Source of the DNA: Sediminispirochaeta bajacaliforniensis DSM 16054
GTDB taxonomy: Bacteria > Spirochaetota > Spirochaetia > DSM-16054 > Sediminispirochaetaceae
DNA: 64,000 nt
Direction: 5' to 3'
Assembly: GCF_000378205.1 (NCBI RefSeq)
Contig: NZ_KB899423.1
Coordinates: 36,039 to 100,038 of the forward strand
The notes under the pieces are model-generated. The model worked only from the letters and a program-made list of their open reading frames with translations, was not told the DNA's origin and ran no database searches. The translations under genes were made by a program, and so were the position numbers. Within the stretch, counting starts at the first letter, position 1. The number at the start of each line of letters is the position of its first letter. Below are positions 24,529 to 33,513 of the stretch, piece by piece.

Positions 24529-25620
24529 TCAAAGAAGCCGGGCTATCAAGTCGATAAGTTTTTTGTTTCCCTCGATTGTGCGTTTTGCCACCGCTTCGAG
24601 ACACTCCATGTTTTTTACCCCTGCGTCATCCATCTCTTCACTACAGCCGTCAAGCAAAGGGTTAAAGCGGATATATGTTACTCCGGGGAGATGATTCAGC
24701 TGATAATCGACGCACTTATTTTGTCCCGTGCTCATCATTCCGAAAAGCGGGACATTGTTTTGCGGGAGGACCCACTCCACATAGCCCCAGCTTTTGATCT
24801 GTTTATAGCTTAATCGTTGTTCCAGTCGTCCTGAGCCGAGAGAAAGGATGAAGAATTTTTTGGCAAGGGGAAAAAGCCTGCGAGCCTCCACATAGGCACA
24901 CATTGCCGGATTATTGGCAAAGACCCCGCCGTCGACAAGGCAGAATGCATCATTACTGTCCAGGCCTGTAACCTCGACCGGTGAGAAGTAGGTCGGAGCG
25001 GCCGAGGAACCTCTTGCTGCATCCTTTAGATAGAAATTCTCCTCTCCCGGAAGATTTTTCATAATGATGGGGCGGGCCGACAGGGTATCGTAGCTTGTTA
25101 TCAGAACCCTTCCCAAGGCATCCCGAAGGGTGAGGTCGCCGAAGATATCTTCAAGTACACGATCGAAATTTCCCGCATCATACTTTTCCGCAAAGGCTTG
25201 GCGAACTGTATTCAGCTGTTTGAAGATATACCGTGGGAAAATCTCCGTTCCCTTTTCTCGGTACAAGCGCGCAATCTCTGCGGCGCTGTATTTAGGACGA
25301 GCTTTTGTGGATAAAATGTTGATAAGCCTGGGCATAAGCGGTGCCTTTTTAGCGTTTTCTTCGGGAGAATCTGTGGGTAATTTACTCGTTTGTGGAACGG
25401 CTAGACCGAGGCTTATGAGGCTGCCGGTACTTGTTCCCGCCATGATATCGAAGCAGCGGCAGAACGGTTTTCTTCTTCCGATGTTGTTTCGTTTTTTCTC
25501 AATCTCCTCGAGGATGAGCGCGGCAAGATACCCACGAATTCCTCCTCCGTCTACGGATAGGATGCGAATGGTTCTTCCTGGAGCCACTCGGCTATACCAG
25601 AGCGATTTGATGTGGTTCAT
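24529..25620 (-). CDS. Patatin-like phospholipase
   Basis: A 363-residue lipid acyl hydrolase. The oxyanion loop DGGGIRG is at ~24-30, the nucleophile elbow GTSTG at 62-66 (Ser64), and the catalytic DGG at residue 230 in LVDGGVFANNPAM; together these form the Ser-Asp dyad of patatins. No signal peptide is seen, so it should act on the cytoplasmic face of the membrane. The start is the ATG overlapping the MATE stop codon (ATGA), so its translation is coupled to the exporter. Patatins also serve as CBASS effectors (CapV). No cyclic-nucleotide synthase is encoded nearby, so a housekeeping lipid role is more likely. Confidence 0.88.
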   Translation of the reverse strand: MNHIKSLWYSRVAPGRTIRILSVDGGGIRGYLAALILEEIEKKRNNIGRRKPFCRCFDIMAGTSTGSLISLGLAVPQTSKLPTDSPEENAKKAPLMPRLINILSTKARPKYSAAEIARLYREKGTEIFPRYIFKQLNTVRQAFAEKYDAGNFDRVLEDIFGDLTLRDALGRVLITSYDTLSARPIIMKNLPGEENFYLKDAARGSSAAPTYFSPVEVTGLDSNDAFCLVDGGVFANNPAMCAYVEARRLFPLAKKFFILSLGSGRLEQRLSYKQIKSWGYVEWVLPQNNVPLFGMMSTGQNKCVDYQLNHLPGVTYIRFNPLLDGCSEEMDDAGVKNMECLEAVAKRTIEGNKKLIDLIARLL

Positions 25621-26993
25621 GCCGATACCTCGCCTTCGGTAATATCCCGGATCCAAAGCCTGCTTCGAAAACGAAGAAGACCCATGATCGTTTTACACAC
25701 CTCTTCCATTCCCAACAACAAAAAAAGCAGGTGAATAGGAAGTTCCCATACAAAGGCTCCCAAGAATGCGAGGGGGACCCCCACGAGCCAGACTCCGGAA
25801 AGATCCACAAAAAAGCTGAAGGCCGTGTCGCCTCCTGCTCTAAAGATACCGATGACGGTGTGAATATTAAGGGCCTTAAGTGGAAAGATAATGGGGAAAA
25901 GACGCAGAACTTGGGCCGTCATTAATTTTACCTGGTCGCTTACATTGAAAAGGCCGGGAATGAAACGAGCAAGAAGGAGTGCTCCGAGTCCTACGACTGC
26001 TCCGAAAAAGAATCCTATTGCAATGAAATGCTTCCCGGCTGTGAAAGCTTCCTCTCTCTTTCCCATACCGACCCGCTTACCAATCATGACCGCACAGGCA
26101 TTACTTGTTCCCATAAAGATAATAAAAAGAAGATTGCTTGCGGTATCAACGATATTCATTGCTGCAATTACCCCGGTTCCCATTCTTGCAAATACAATCT
26201 TGTAGACAACCATACCGGTTGCCCAGGCCATTTCGTTGAGAATAACCGGGGTTGCGGTCTTGAGAAAACGACGGACAAAAGAGCGGTTGAAATCAAAAAA
26301 AACCCGGACGGGAGCGGCCAAGATATTTTTTTTGACAAAGATTGCATGGTAGAGGATGATCAGTTCCAGGCCTCGTGAAATTGTGGTTGCCAGGGCCGCT
26401 CCGGCAACTCCCATTTGAGGAAAGCCGAATTTCCCGAAAATAAAGAGATAATTGAGGATGATATTTGCTATTATCGATGCTGTCGTTGCCCGCAGTGGGG
26501 TAACTGCTTCTTCGATACTGCGCAGGCTTACCGATGCCAGAACACTTGCCGCAACAAAAAGATAACTTATCCCCACCACCCTCAAGTATTCGATACCGAC
26601 CGTTACGACTGCTTCGTCGGTAGTAAAAATCCTGAGGATCTGGTCGGGGATGGTGAGAGAAAGAAGACTAAAGAGTATGGCGGCTGAACCCGCGAAACTA
26701 AAGGCAAAGCCAACGGTTCGGTGAATCGACGGGATATCTTTTTTTCCCCAGAACTGGGCGATAAAGACCGATGCGCCGCTTGAGACCCCGAAAAAGAAGA
26801 GAAGTGAGAGAAAAAAAAGTTGATTTGCCAGCCCAACTGCTGCAATCTCCACCTCTCCAAGCTGACCAAGCATAAGGGTGTCTACGACTGAAAGGCTTGA
26901 TATGAGAAGATTCTGAAGTGCAACGGGGACGGCAATGCGAAGCAGCTCTTTTCGGAAAGAACGATCTCCGAATAGCTGATCAGTAACGTGCAT
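25617..26993 (-). CDS. MATE family efflux transporter
   Basis: A 458-residue inner-membrane antiporter with twelve predicted helices in two homologous bundles. Family segments are seen at the start of each half: ELLRIAVPVALQNLLISSLSVVDTLMLGQLG, and in the second half FLKTATPVILNEMAWATGMVVYKIVFARMG. MATE proteins export cationic drugs or metabolites using Na+ or H+ gradients. Start ATG 26993 has AAGAGG upstream. The patatin gene follows by ATGA overlap. The upstream region is shared with the divergent LacI-type regulator, so that regulator could affect this gene too, though no direct sign of that is seen. Confidence 0.9.
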   Translation of the reverse strand: MHVTDQLFGDRSFRKELLRIAVPVALQNLLISSLSVVDTLMLGQLGEVEIAAVGLANQLFFLSLLFFFGVSSGASVFIAQFWGKKDIPSIHRTVGFAFSFAGSAAILFSLLSLTIPDQILRIFTTDEAVVTVGIEYLRVVGISYLFVAASVLASVSLRSIEEAVTPLRATTASIIANIILNYLFIFGKFGFPQMGVAGAALATTISRGLELIILYHAIFVKKNILAAPVRVFFDFNRSFVRRFLKTATPVILNEMAWATGMVVYKIVFARMGTGVIAAMNIVDTASNLLFIIFMGTSNACAVMIGKRVGMGKREEAFTAGKHFIAIGFFFGAVVGLGALLLARFIPGLFNVSDQVKLMTAQVLRLFPIIFPLKALNIHTVIGIFRAGGDTAFSFFVDLSGVWLVGVPLAFLGAFVWELPIHLLFLLLGMEEVCKTIMGLLRFRSRLWIRDITEGEVSA

Positions 26994-27017
26994 ACATACC
27001 TCTTATATTGTGCTCTG

Positions 27018-27046
27018 ACTCTACGATGCTTTTAAGCTTTGGGCAA
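27018..27046 (-). promoter_or_regulatory. Candidate promoter of the MATE-patatin operon
   Basis: Read on the minus strand: TTGCCC (27041-27046), 17 bases, TAGAGT (27018-27023), about 25 bases upstream of the MATE start codon. Confidence 0.4.
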
Positions 27047-27071
27047 GCACAGAAAAAAAGTACCTGATGTA

Positions 27072-27089
27072 TTGAAACCAAAATTTCAA
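27072..27089. promoter_or_regulatory. Inverted repeat TTGAAA-N6-TTTCAA upstream of lacI-type gene
   Basis: TTGAAA (27072-27077) and TTTCAA (27084-27089) are perfect 6-bp arms with CCAAAA between them. The site is 10 bases upstream of the -35 of the regulator gene and lies between two divergent promoters. It could be a regulator-binding site. Confidence 0.35.
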
Positions 27090-27098
27090 GCCTTTATA

Positions 27099-27126
27099 TT
27101 GAGCTTGCCTGCAAATTTGATATAGT
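27099..27126 (+). promoter_or_regulatory. Candidate promoter of the LacI-type regulator (near-leaderless)
   Basis: TTGAGC (27099-27104), 16 bases, TATAGT (27121-27126). The expected start is only a few bases before the ATG at 27137, which has no ribosome site. Confidence 0.45.
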
Positions 27127-27136
27127 GTTGATTGTC

Positions 27137-28210
27137 ATGGAAAAAATAGTGACTCAAAAGGACATTGCGCAAGCCCTGCATATTGGTCAAATGACAGTAT
27201 ACAGGGCCCTTCATAATAAAGGGAACATTTCTCCTGAGTTACGAGAGCGCATACTCGCCTACGCTGACGAGGTCGGTTACCAAGCCAATCGGGCGGCTCA
27301 AACCTTGGTGCAAAAAAGGATAACTCGTATTGCAATTTTCTCTACTGATACGCCTCGTTTCTTTTGGGATTCTGTAGAGTCCGGAATAGGACTTGCGAAA
27401 GAACAGGTTAAACACTTCAATTATTCCGTGGAGTACTACCGTATTGGTAATAAAAATACTCCTAAGTATCTTTCCACCTTGAAAGATGTCATAACTGAAG
27501 GGGTGGATGCCGTCGGGCTTGTCAATAATGAAGAATATGATATGACTGCAATTTTCCGAGTATTGGATGATGCACAGGTTCCTTATATTTTGTTCAATAT
27601 TGATGCTAAGGAGTCTCATCGCCTTTGTTATATCGGCCCTGACTATGTGGGAGGTGGTCGGCTTGCCGCCGAATTTATGGGGAAATGCGTGGCAGGAACG
27701 TCGAAAATCCTTGTAATAACCGATGATCACACAAAGCAGAATATTTCGGCGGAAGTTAATCATTTGCGTATTGACGGCTTTATGTCCGTGATGAAAGAGA
27801 AGTATCCATCCATCATTAATATTGTACAGGGCGTCGACCTTGAACAGTCCCCGATGGATATCGAATCCGAACTTAAGGCTATAGTAAACGGATCCGGGCA
27901 GCTGTTTGATGCAATATACTTGGTACCTCCGATTAATCAGCCTCTTATGAGGATTCTTGCCGAATCAAAAAGGCCGCTGCCGAAGGTCCTTTTACACGAT
28001 ACCTTTCCCGGCTACAAAGAGTTTTTTGCAAGAGATATGATAACGGCAATTATTTTTCAAAACCCTATTCAGCAGGGTTTTTACGCTGTCAAGGTCCTTG
28101 AGGAGATGGTGGAAACCGGCTTTATGCCTCGGGACGATATTCATTTGGTGCAGGAAGTTATGTTGGCTGAAAATAGTGATCTTGATAAAAATCACCTGTC
28201 ATTTGACTGA
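27137..28210 (+). CDS. LacI family transcriptional regulator
   Basis: A 357-residue repressor. The HTH (TQKDIAQALHIGQMTVYRALHNKGNISPELRERILAYADEVGYQAN) is followed by a periplasmic-binding-protein-like effector domain with RITRIAIFS, PEYDMTAIFRVLDDAQVPYILFN-like and GPDYVGGGRLAAEFMG segments. The sugar-binding fold suggests the inducer is the sugar imported by the downstream ABC system. The frame opens at GTG 27125, but the ATG at 27137 is closer to the normal LacI N-terminus. The short distance from the -10 suggests a leaderless or nearly leaderless mRNA. Two CG-centred or TA-rich palindromes downstream, at the promoter of the ABC operon, are likely targets. Confidence 0.88.
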   Translation: MEKIVTQKDIAQALHIGQMTVYRALHNKGNISPELRERILAYADEVGYQANRAAQTLVQKRITRIAIFSTDTPRFFWDSVESGIGLAKEQVKHFNYSVEYYRIGNKNTPKYLSTLKDVITEGVDAVGLVNNEEYDMTAIFRVLDDAQVPYILFNIDAKESHRLCYIGPDYVGGGRLAAEFMGKCVAGTSKILVITDDHTKQNISAEVNHLRIDGFMSVMKEKYPSIINIVQGVDLEQSPMDIESELKAIVNGSGQLFDAIYLVPPINQPLMRILAESKRPLPKVLLHDTFPGYKEFFARDMITAIIFQNPIQQGFYAVKVLEEMVETGFMPRDDIHLVQEVMLAENSDLDKNHLSFD

Positions 28211-28253
28211 TATGCAGTGATCGTATGATGCACTATATGCAGGCTTCTTTTTC

Positions 28254-28282
28254 TTGACACATTGATTTACCCATGGTATACG
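28254..28282 (+). promoter_or_regulatory. Promoter of the sugar ABC/GH31 operon
   Basis: TTGACA (28254-28259) is a perfect -35, followed by exactly 17 bases and TATACG (28277-28282). Two palindromes overlap the -10 and the expected start point. Confidence 0.6.
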
Positions 28283-28303
28283 TATATCAAGCTTAGCTAA
28301 GCT
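28275..28303. promoter_or_regulatory. Double operator candidate at the sugar ABC promoter
   Basis: GGTATAC/GTATATC (28275-28288) is a CG-centred near-palindrome with one mismatch that covers the -10, as expected for a LacI-family site. AGCTTAGCTAAGCT (28290-28303) is a perfect 14-bp palindrome at the expected start point. Either could bind the adjacent LacI-type protein. Confidence 0.5.
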
Positions 28304-28371
28304 ATTTTTTAACGATTCAGCTAAAAAAGCCTTTGCCATGTAAATGGTAATTTCCCAGCAAGGAGGGGAAC

Positions 28372-29607
28372 ATGAAGAAGATAGGGGTAATTAGCGTATT
28401 GCTTATTTTTTTGAGCACGTTTACCTATGCATCAGGAGATCAGGAAGCGGGAAAGACCGAATTGTTTTTTTTCTGTGGCCATGGTGATCTTGAAGAGGGA
28501 ACAAAGGAGATAATTGCGGCGTACGAAGAGACGCATCCCAATATAAAAATTACAACGATTTTTAATTCAAAAGATTATGCAACGCAATTTCAATCGATGA
28601 TGGCAACCGATACATTGCCTGATATCGTTATGGTTGATCAGGAACGACTGAAGGAATTTGTTGCTGCAGATATGTTATTGGATCTAAGCGACAGGCCCGT
28701 TGCATCTCGCCTGTTTGATGTTGCGAAGGAACCGAACATGATAGACGGAAGGCTTTATTCTGTTCCGTTTCATCTCCAAGGCTATGGGATGTTGTACAAC
28801 CCGAAATTGTTGGCGCAAGCACATATCAACAAGGTCCCTTCTACTTTATCTGAATTGAAAGCCGCGGTCGACAAACTCAATGCTGCCGGGATTACTCCTT
28901 TTACTTCGATGTTTAATGAAACGTGGGCGGCCGATCAGTACCTTTTGTTCGGAATCAGCCCGATCTTAAACCAGGACCCCAGCCTGATTACGGGTCTGTA
29001 TAATGGTAGGGTGAAATTCAGTGATACAAAATTTTCCGAGGTATTTAACTATATCGATATCCTCAAGGATAATGTTCCGGAAAATCCCTTCTCATATTCG
29101 TTTGGAGAAGGAGCCAGTTATTTTGGACAGGGGAAAGCTGCATTGGCAATCCACGGAGATTGGATTTTGAGAACGGCACTTGCCGTCAATCCTAATCTGG
29201 ATGTCCATTTGGCAGCGTTGCCATATTCGGACGTGAAAGAAAATAACAAGATTGTCGTTGGTGTGGCAAACGGGCTTGGGATCATCAAGAATAGCAAGCA
29301 CCTGCAGGAGGCAATAGACTTTTTCGATTACTATTCGACCCTTGAATCGGCCCAGATTCTTTCGAAATACAATTTTTCGTATGTTCCTCAGAAGGGATTT
29401 GATACCAAGGGACTCCATGCCGTTTATACCGATATCTCCGAAGCGTTAGACCAGGGCAATGTTATTCCCTGGGAATGGTTAAAGGTCGCTCCCGGTGGGG
29501 TGAAGCTGGAAGCCGGACAGTCGATGCAGGCTTATCTCAGTAACCAAATTTCCCAGGCCCAGGTCATGGAAAATGTCCAAGCGGCATTTGATGATGCAGT
29601 AAAATAA
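28372..29607 (+). CDS. Sugar ABC transporter substrate-binding protein (family 1)
   Basis: A 411-residue exported binding protein. The leader MKKIGVISVLLIFLSTFTYA is followed by the shared motif ASGDQE. The mature part has the family 1 pattern: IIAAYEETHPNIKITTIF, DTLPDIVMVDQERLKEFVAADMLLDLSD, PFHLQGYGMLYNPKLL, and FGQGKAALAIHGDWILRTAL. These proteins bind oligosaccharides or sugar derivatives for a MalFG-like permease pair encoded next. AAGGAGGGG precedes the start. A hairpin sits between this gene and the first permease. The downstream GH31 enzyme suggests an alpha-linked oligosaccharide. Confidence 0.9.
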   Translation: MKKIGVISVLLIFLSTFTYASGDQEAGKTELFFFCGHGDLEEGTKEIIAAYEETHPNIKITTIFNSKDYATQFQSMMATDTLPDIVMVDQERLKEFVAADMLLDLSDRPVASRLFDVAKEPNMIDGRLYSVPFHLQGYGMLYNPKLLAQAHINKVPSTLSELKAAVDKLNAAGITPFTSMFNETWAADQYLLFGISPILNQDPSLITGLYNGRVKFSDTKFSEVFNYIDILKDNVPENPFSYSFGEGASYFGQGKAALAIHGDWILRTALAVNPNLDVHLAALPYSDVKENNKIVVGVANGLGIIKNSKHLQEAIDFFDYYSTLESAQILSKYNFSYVPQKGFDTKGLHAVYTDISEALDQGNVIPWEWLKVAPGGVKLEAGQSMQAYLSNQISQAQVMENVQAAFDDAVK

Positions 29608-29625
29608 ACCACTATGTACGTCTTG

Positions 29626-29658
29626 GTTGCTCCTCTCGAGTCGGATATCGGGAGCAAC
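29626..29658 (+). other. Intra-operon hairpin after binding-protein gene
   Basis: GTTGCTCC (29626-29633) and GGAGCAAC (29651-29658) are perfect 8-bp arms with a 17-base loop. No U-tract follows. The placement matches the hairpins after the other three binding-protein genes in this window. Confidence 0.5.
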
Positions 29659-29707
29659 TAAGAGTATGAACGAAAATCCGATAACAAGCATATGAGATGC
29701 ATATTCG

Positions 29708-30583
29708 ATGAAAAAGCACTATTATAGCGCAGATTATTTTTTGTTTATTCTTCCGGCATTTTCTTTATTCTTTCTTTTTTTCCTGATTCCGGTCTTCAAT
29801 GGGGTACGCTATAGTTTTTTTGAATGGAACGGCATATCCGCGGCAAAGACATTTGTAGGTCTTGAGAATTTCAGAAATGTTCTTAACGATAAGATCTTTT
29901 TCGAAGCTTTCAAGAATACGTTGAAATTTACCGTCGTACATGTACTAACCGTAAATCTTCTTGCACTTTTATTGGCGACCCTCCTGACAAAGCCTTCTGT
30001 TGTCGGGCGAAACTTTTTTCGCGGGATATTCTTTTTGCCGAATGTCCTTAGCCTCATTGTGGTCGGTCAGATTTGGAAATTTTTTCTTGGTCAAGCTTCA
30101 TTCGAATTAGGAAAAAAGATCGGGGTTGCATTGTTTCAGATAGGATGGCTGAGTGATCCACACGTTGCTCTCTATTCGACGATCATTGCTTCGGTATGGC
30201 AGGCTACGGGGTGGTATATGCTGATCTATATTGCCGGGATAACGGCAATACCTCGGGAACTGTATGAGGCTGCAACAATCGACGGAGGCCGTCAGGTTTT
30301 TGTTTTTCGGCATATCACGTTACCGCTGCTTATCCCGTCCCTGACCATATGTATTTTCCTTTCGACAATCAATTCTTTACGGGTATTCGATATTGTCTAT
30401 GCAATGACGGGCGGTGGACCTGGTCATGCAACGGAGACTGCCTTACTAAATATTTATAATACGACATTCAATTCTTTCAAATACGGATATGGGACGGCAA
30501 AAGCCATTGTGTTGCTGATTGTTATTATTGTTGTTTCATTTGCACAAATTATATTGCTGAAACGCAAAGAAGTTGATTTGTAG
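29708..30583 (+). CDS. Sugar ABC transporter permease (MalF/UgpA-like)
   Basis: A 291-residue inner-membrane permease with six membrane segments. N-terminal helix FLFILPAFSLFFLFFLIPVFNGVRYSFFEWNG is typical of the CUT1 family. The EAA loop IPRELYEAATIDGGRQVFVFRHITLPLLIPSLTI is the ATPase contact site. It pairs with the next gene product. No ATPase gene lies in the operon, so the system probably shares an MsmX/MalK-like ATPase encoded elsewhere. No strong ribosome site precedes the ATG. Confidence 0.9.
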   Translation: MKKHYYSADYFLFILPAFSLFFLFFLIPVFNGVRYSFFEWNGISAAKTFVGLENFRNVLNDKIFFEAFKNTLKFTVVHVLTVNLLALLLATLLTKPSVVGRNFFRGIFFLPNVLSLIVVGQIWKFFLGQASFELGKKIGVALFQIGWLSDPHVALYSTIIASVWQATGWYMLIYIAGITAIPRELYEAATIDGGRQVFVFRHITLPLLIPSLTICIFLSTINSLRVFDIVYAMTGGGPGHATETALLNIYNTTFNSFKYGYGTAKAIVLLIVIIVVSFAQIILLKRKEVDL

Positions 30584-30591
30584 AGGGAAAG

Positions 30592-31422
30592 ATGACAGTA
30601 GAAAAACTGCTCAAAACCATTCTTCTTTATATTATTCTCATCATAGGTGTCAGCATCTTTATTGCTCCTTTCTACTTTGTAATTATAAATTCCTTAAAGA
30701 CAAATTCGGAATATCTAGTATCAAAGCTGGTTCTTCCCTCCTCATTCTACTTGGACAATTATGTTGCAACCATCGAGATGATGAAATATGGAAAAACTTT
30801 GCTAAATTCGATTATTATTACAGCTTTTTCCGTCTTTGGAATTCTTGTGATAGCTTCGATGGCTGCATATAAGATTGCAAGGACGAAAGGTATACTAAAT
30901 ACCATTTTATTTTTTCTCTTTTTAAGTGTATTTGTTGTTCCGTTTCAGTCCGTTATGATTCCCATAGTGGTGATGGCCAGACGATTGTCTTTGATGAACA
31001 AACTATATGGTATGGTTCTGGTCTATCTGGGTTTGGTTTCTCCGACCGCAATTTTTCTGTACAGAGGATTCATTCAGACCATTCCCCTCTCTTTGGAAGA
31101 ATGTGCACAGATCGACGGCGCTTCGGTATATCAGATTTTCTTTCGAATTGTTTTACCGTTATTGAAGCCTATTACCAGCACCATTATCATCCTCCTCGGT
31201 CTTCAGATCTGGAATGATTTTCTTCTACCCCTTCTTATGCTGCAAACGCCTAAGAACTATACGCTGCCCTTGGCTACAATGCGCTTTTTCCAAACATATA
31301 ATACTGCTTGGGGAAATATTCTGGCAGCGACGGTTTTGTCTTCAATACCTATGATAATCCTTTTTTTCTCAGCCCAAAAACAAATTGTACAAGGTGTAAC
31401 CTCTGGTGCAATAAAAGGATAG
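30592..31422 (+). CDS. Sugar ABC transporter permease (MalG/UgpE-like)
   Basis: A 276-residue permease of the CUT1 MalG type: N-terminal helix ILLYIILIIGVSIFIAPFYFVIINSLKT, then six segments and the EAA loop IPLSLEECAQIDGASVYQIFFRIVLPLLKPI. It ends with the usual basic C-terminus region (QKQIVQGVTSGAIKG), which in this family contacts the membrane or ATPase. The start follows the upstream stop by eight bases with AGAGGGAAAG as ribosome site. Together with the preceding permease it forms the pore for the operon's sugar. No ATPase is encoded with it. Confidence 0.9.
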   Translation: MTVEKLLKTILLYIILIIGVSIFIAPFYFVIINSLKTNSEYLVSKLVLPSSFYLDNYVATIEMMKYGKTLLNSIIITAFSVFGILVIASMAAYKIARTKGILNTILFFLFLSVFVVPFQSVMIPIVVMARRLSLMNKLYGMVLVYLGLVSPTAIFLYRGFIQTIPLSLEECAQIDGASVYQIFFRIVLPLLKPITSTIIILLGLQIWNDFLLPLLMLQTPKNYTLPLATMRFFQTYNTAWGNILAATVLSSIPMIILFFSAQKQIVQGVTSGAIKG

Positions 31423-31430
31423 GATAAAAC

Positions 31431-33455
31431 ATGAATATAATAAACACGACTCCTTTTTCTGCGGATAAGGACGGTATGGTCTGGAAAGGCGGCCGTGAGA
31501 CCGTAATGGTGCAGGCCGTATTACCGGGAGTGATTAGGGTAGAAGCTTGGCAAGCCCCATCCTGTACGGAAGATTATTATACCATTGAGGCTTGTCATGC
31601 TTCAATAAGCGATAACGACTTATCAATACGGATTGAGAAAGAAAAGGCACAGCTATCTTCGGGTGACCTTCAGGTTGAAATTTCATCGGGAGGGCGGCTT
31701 AGCTTTTCGAATGTACAGACAGGCCGGTTGCTTTTTCAAGAAGCCGACTGGCTGCCTGGTAACCCAACTCTTTTCCCAAAGAGTCGAGCGTACAAAAGAA
31801 AAAATGGGGCTTGGAATATACAACAATTGTTTCTTTCACAGGACGAAGAAAAATTTTACGGCCTCGGACAACATCGGAACGGATTGTTCAATTATAAAGG
31901 TGCTGTTATTCCCTTATGCCAGCAGAATGGGGAGACCTCGATTCCCTTCCTTCTGTCTTCAAAAATGTATGGCTTTGTATGGAATAATCCGTCGTTGGGG
32001 CAGGTGGAATTGGTGAATAACCGCACCTGTTGGGTAGCGGAGGAGGCACGAAAAATTGATTACTACGTCATCACCGGGAGTGATTATAAAACAATCTATT
32101 CACGGTATGCAGATGTAACCGGCCATTCGCCGCAACTTCCTTTTTGGGCTACCGGTTTTTGGCAAAGTAAGTTACGGTATGCTTCCCAGGAAGAAGTTCT
32201 GAACGTTGTGGATGAGTACCAAAGACGAGGAATACCGTTATCAGCAATCGTCATTGATTATTTACATTGGACACGCATGGGAGATTTTGAGTGGGATGAG
32301 CGTTTGTGGCCTTCACCGGAAACAATGGTCGAAACATTGCGGCAGAAGGACGTAACCCTCGTCGCTTCGATATGGCCGGCAATAAATCCTAAGTCGAAAC
32401 ATGCGGAAGAATTATCCAAGAAAGGGTACCTGGTCGATTCTGTAAAAGGAATGAATCTTTTTTTCCCATTTTTTGATACGAATGATATTCCTCCGCTCTT
32501 TCTCCAATATTATGATGCCACCAATCCTGATGCACGCACCTATTTTTGGAAGAAAGTGAAGGCGATGTATTACGACAAGGGGATTAAAAATTACTGGTTG
32601 GATGGATGTGAGCCGGAGATATATCCCTTTGATATGGATAATCTTTTGTTTTCCCTGGGAGATGGGAAAGCCGTTGCCAATCTTTACCCCTTGTGCCACC
32701 AAAGAGGGATAGCCGAAGCATTACGTGCGGAAGGCGAAACGGATTTTGTGCTCTTGTGCCGCTCCGGCTGGCTTGGAACACAACGCTTTGGTTCTGCCCT
32801 TTGGTCTGGGGACATTTTGTCGAATTGGCAGACCTTTGCCGACCAGATTCGTGTAGGCCTGCATGTCGGTATGAGTGGTATCCCGTGGTGGACTTCCGAT
32901 ATCGGAGGTTTCATGGAGGGCAATATCCATGATGAAGGATTTCAGGAACTGCTTATACGGTGGTTCGAATATGGAATTTTCTGTCCTTTATGCCGTCTTC
33001 ATGGTAATAGGGATCCCAGACCGGAAAATCCTACGGAATCCGGTGCAGACAATGAGGTTTGGTCCTTCGGTGACAAAGCCTATAAAGTTTTGCAAAAGAT
33101 GCTTAGAATCAGAGAGAAGCTACGGCCGTATATCTACCGGGAAATGGAACGAACTTCTCAGGATGGACTTCCTATGATGCGGCCGTTATTTTTCGATTAT
33201 CCGGAGGATTCGGCTTGTTGGGATGTCGGAGATGAATACCTATTCGGCTCTCAAATCCTTGTCGCACCCGTACATGAAAAAGGTGCTATCGGCAGAAGCC
33301 TCTATCTACCCCAAAATCGGCAATGGATGGATGCGTGGACAGGAACCTTGCATGAAGGAGGTGTCCGACTTCAGGTTTCTGCACCATTAGATATGATTCC
33401 CGTTTTTCTATCACCGGATTGTGATGAAAGTGTGGTGCAGGCATTTCGAGAATAG
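31431..33455 (+). CDS. Glycoside hydrolase family 31 (alpha-xylosidase/alpha-glucosidase type)
   Basis: A 674-residue cytosolic enzyme without a signal peptide. It has an N-terminal beta-sandwich (~1-225), a TIM barrel (~230-560) and C-terminal beta domains. Candidate nucleophile Asp391 lies in NYWLDGCEPE, and the acid/base Asp461 in ALWSGDI. The motif W-x-D-x-x-E-P-E is more like GH31 alpha-xylosidases than the WNDMNE of alpha-glucosidases, so release of alpha-linked xylose is a reasonable guess. Other barrel motifs: HWTRMGDFEWDERLWPSPE, GMSGIPWWTSDIGGF. It follows the ABC permeases by eight bases and would cleave the imported oligosaccharide. Confidence 0.88.
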   Translation: MNIINTTPFSADKDGMVWKGGRETVMVQAVLPGVIRVEAWQAPSCTEDYYTIEACHASISDNDLSIRIEKEKAQLSSGDLQVEISSGGRLSFSNVQTGRLLFQEADWLPGNPTLFPKSRAYKRKNGAWNIQQLFLSQDEEKFYGLGQHRNGLFNYKGAVIPLCQQNGETSIPFLLSSKMYGFVWNNPSLGQVELVNNRTCWVAEEARKIDYYVITGSDYKTIYSRYADVTGHSPQLPFWATGFWQSKLRYASQEEVLNVVDEYQRRGIPLSAIVIDYLHWTRMGDFEWDERLWPSPETMVETLRQKDVTLVASIWPAINPKSKHAEELSKKGYLVDSVKGMNLFFPFFDTNDIPPLFLQYYDATNPDARTYFWKKVKAMYYDKGIKNYWLDGCEPEIYPFDMDNLLFSLGDGKAVANLYPLCHQRGIAEALRAEGETDFVLLCRSGWLGTQRFGSALWSGDILSNWQTFADQIRVGLHVGMSGIPWWTSDIGGFMEGNIHDEGFQELLIRWFEYGIFCPLCRLHGNRDPRPENPTESGADNEVWSFGDKAYKVLQKMLRIREKLRPYIYREMERTSQDGLPMMRPLFFDYPEDSACWDVGDEYLFGSQILVAPVHEKGAIGRSLYLPQNRQWMDAWTGTLHEGGVRLQVSAPLDMIPVFLSPDCDESVVQAFRE

Positions 33456-33513
33456 TACCTTTGATACGCGGAAAATGTGGTATTATGAGTGCAGTTCTGG
33501 AGAAGGAGAGAAA

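Noticed and set aside
24529..25620. Patatin as a CapV-type CBASS phage-defence effector
   Set aside because: No cGAS/DncV-like synthase, Cap2/Cap3 or other defence gene is near; the neighbours are a MATE exporter and an HD-GYP protein.
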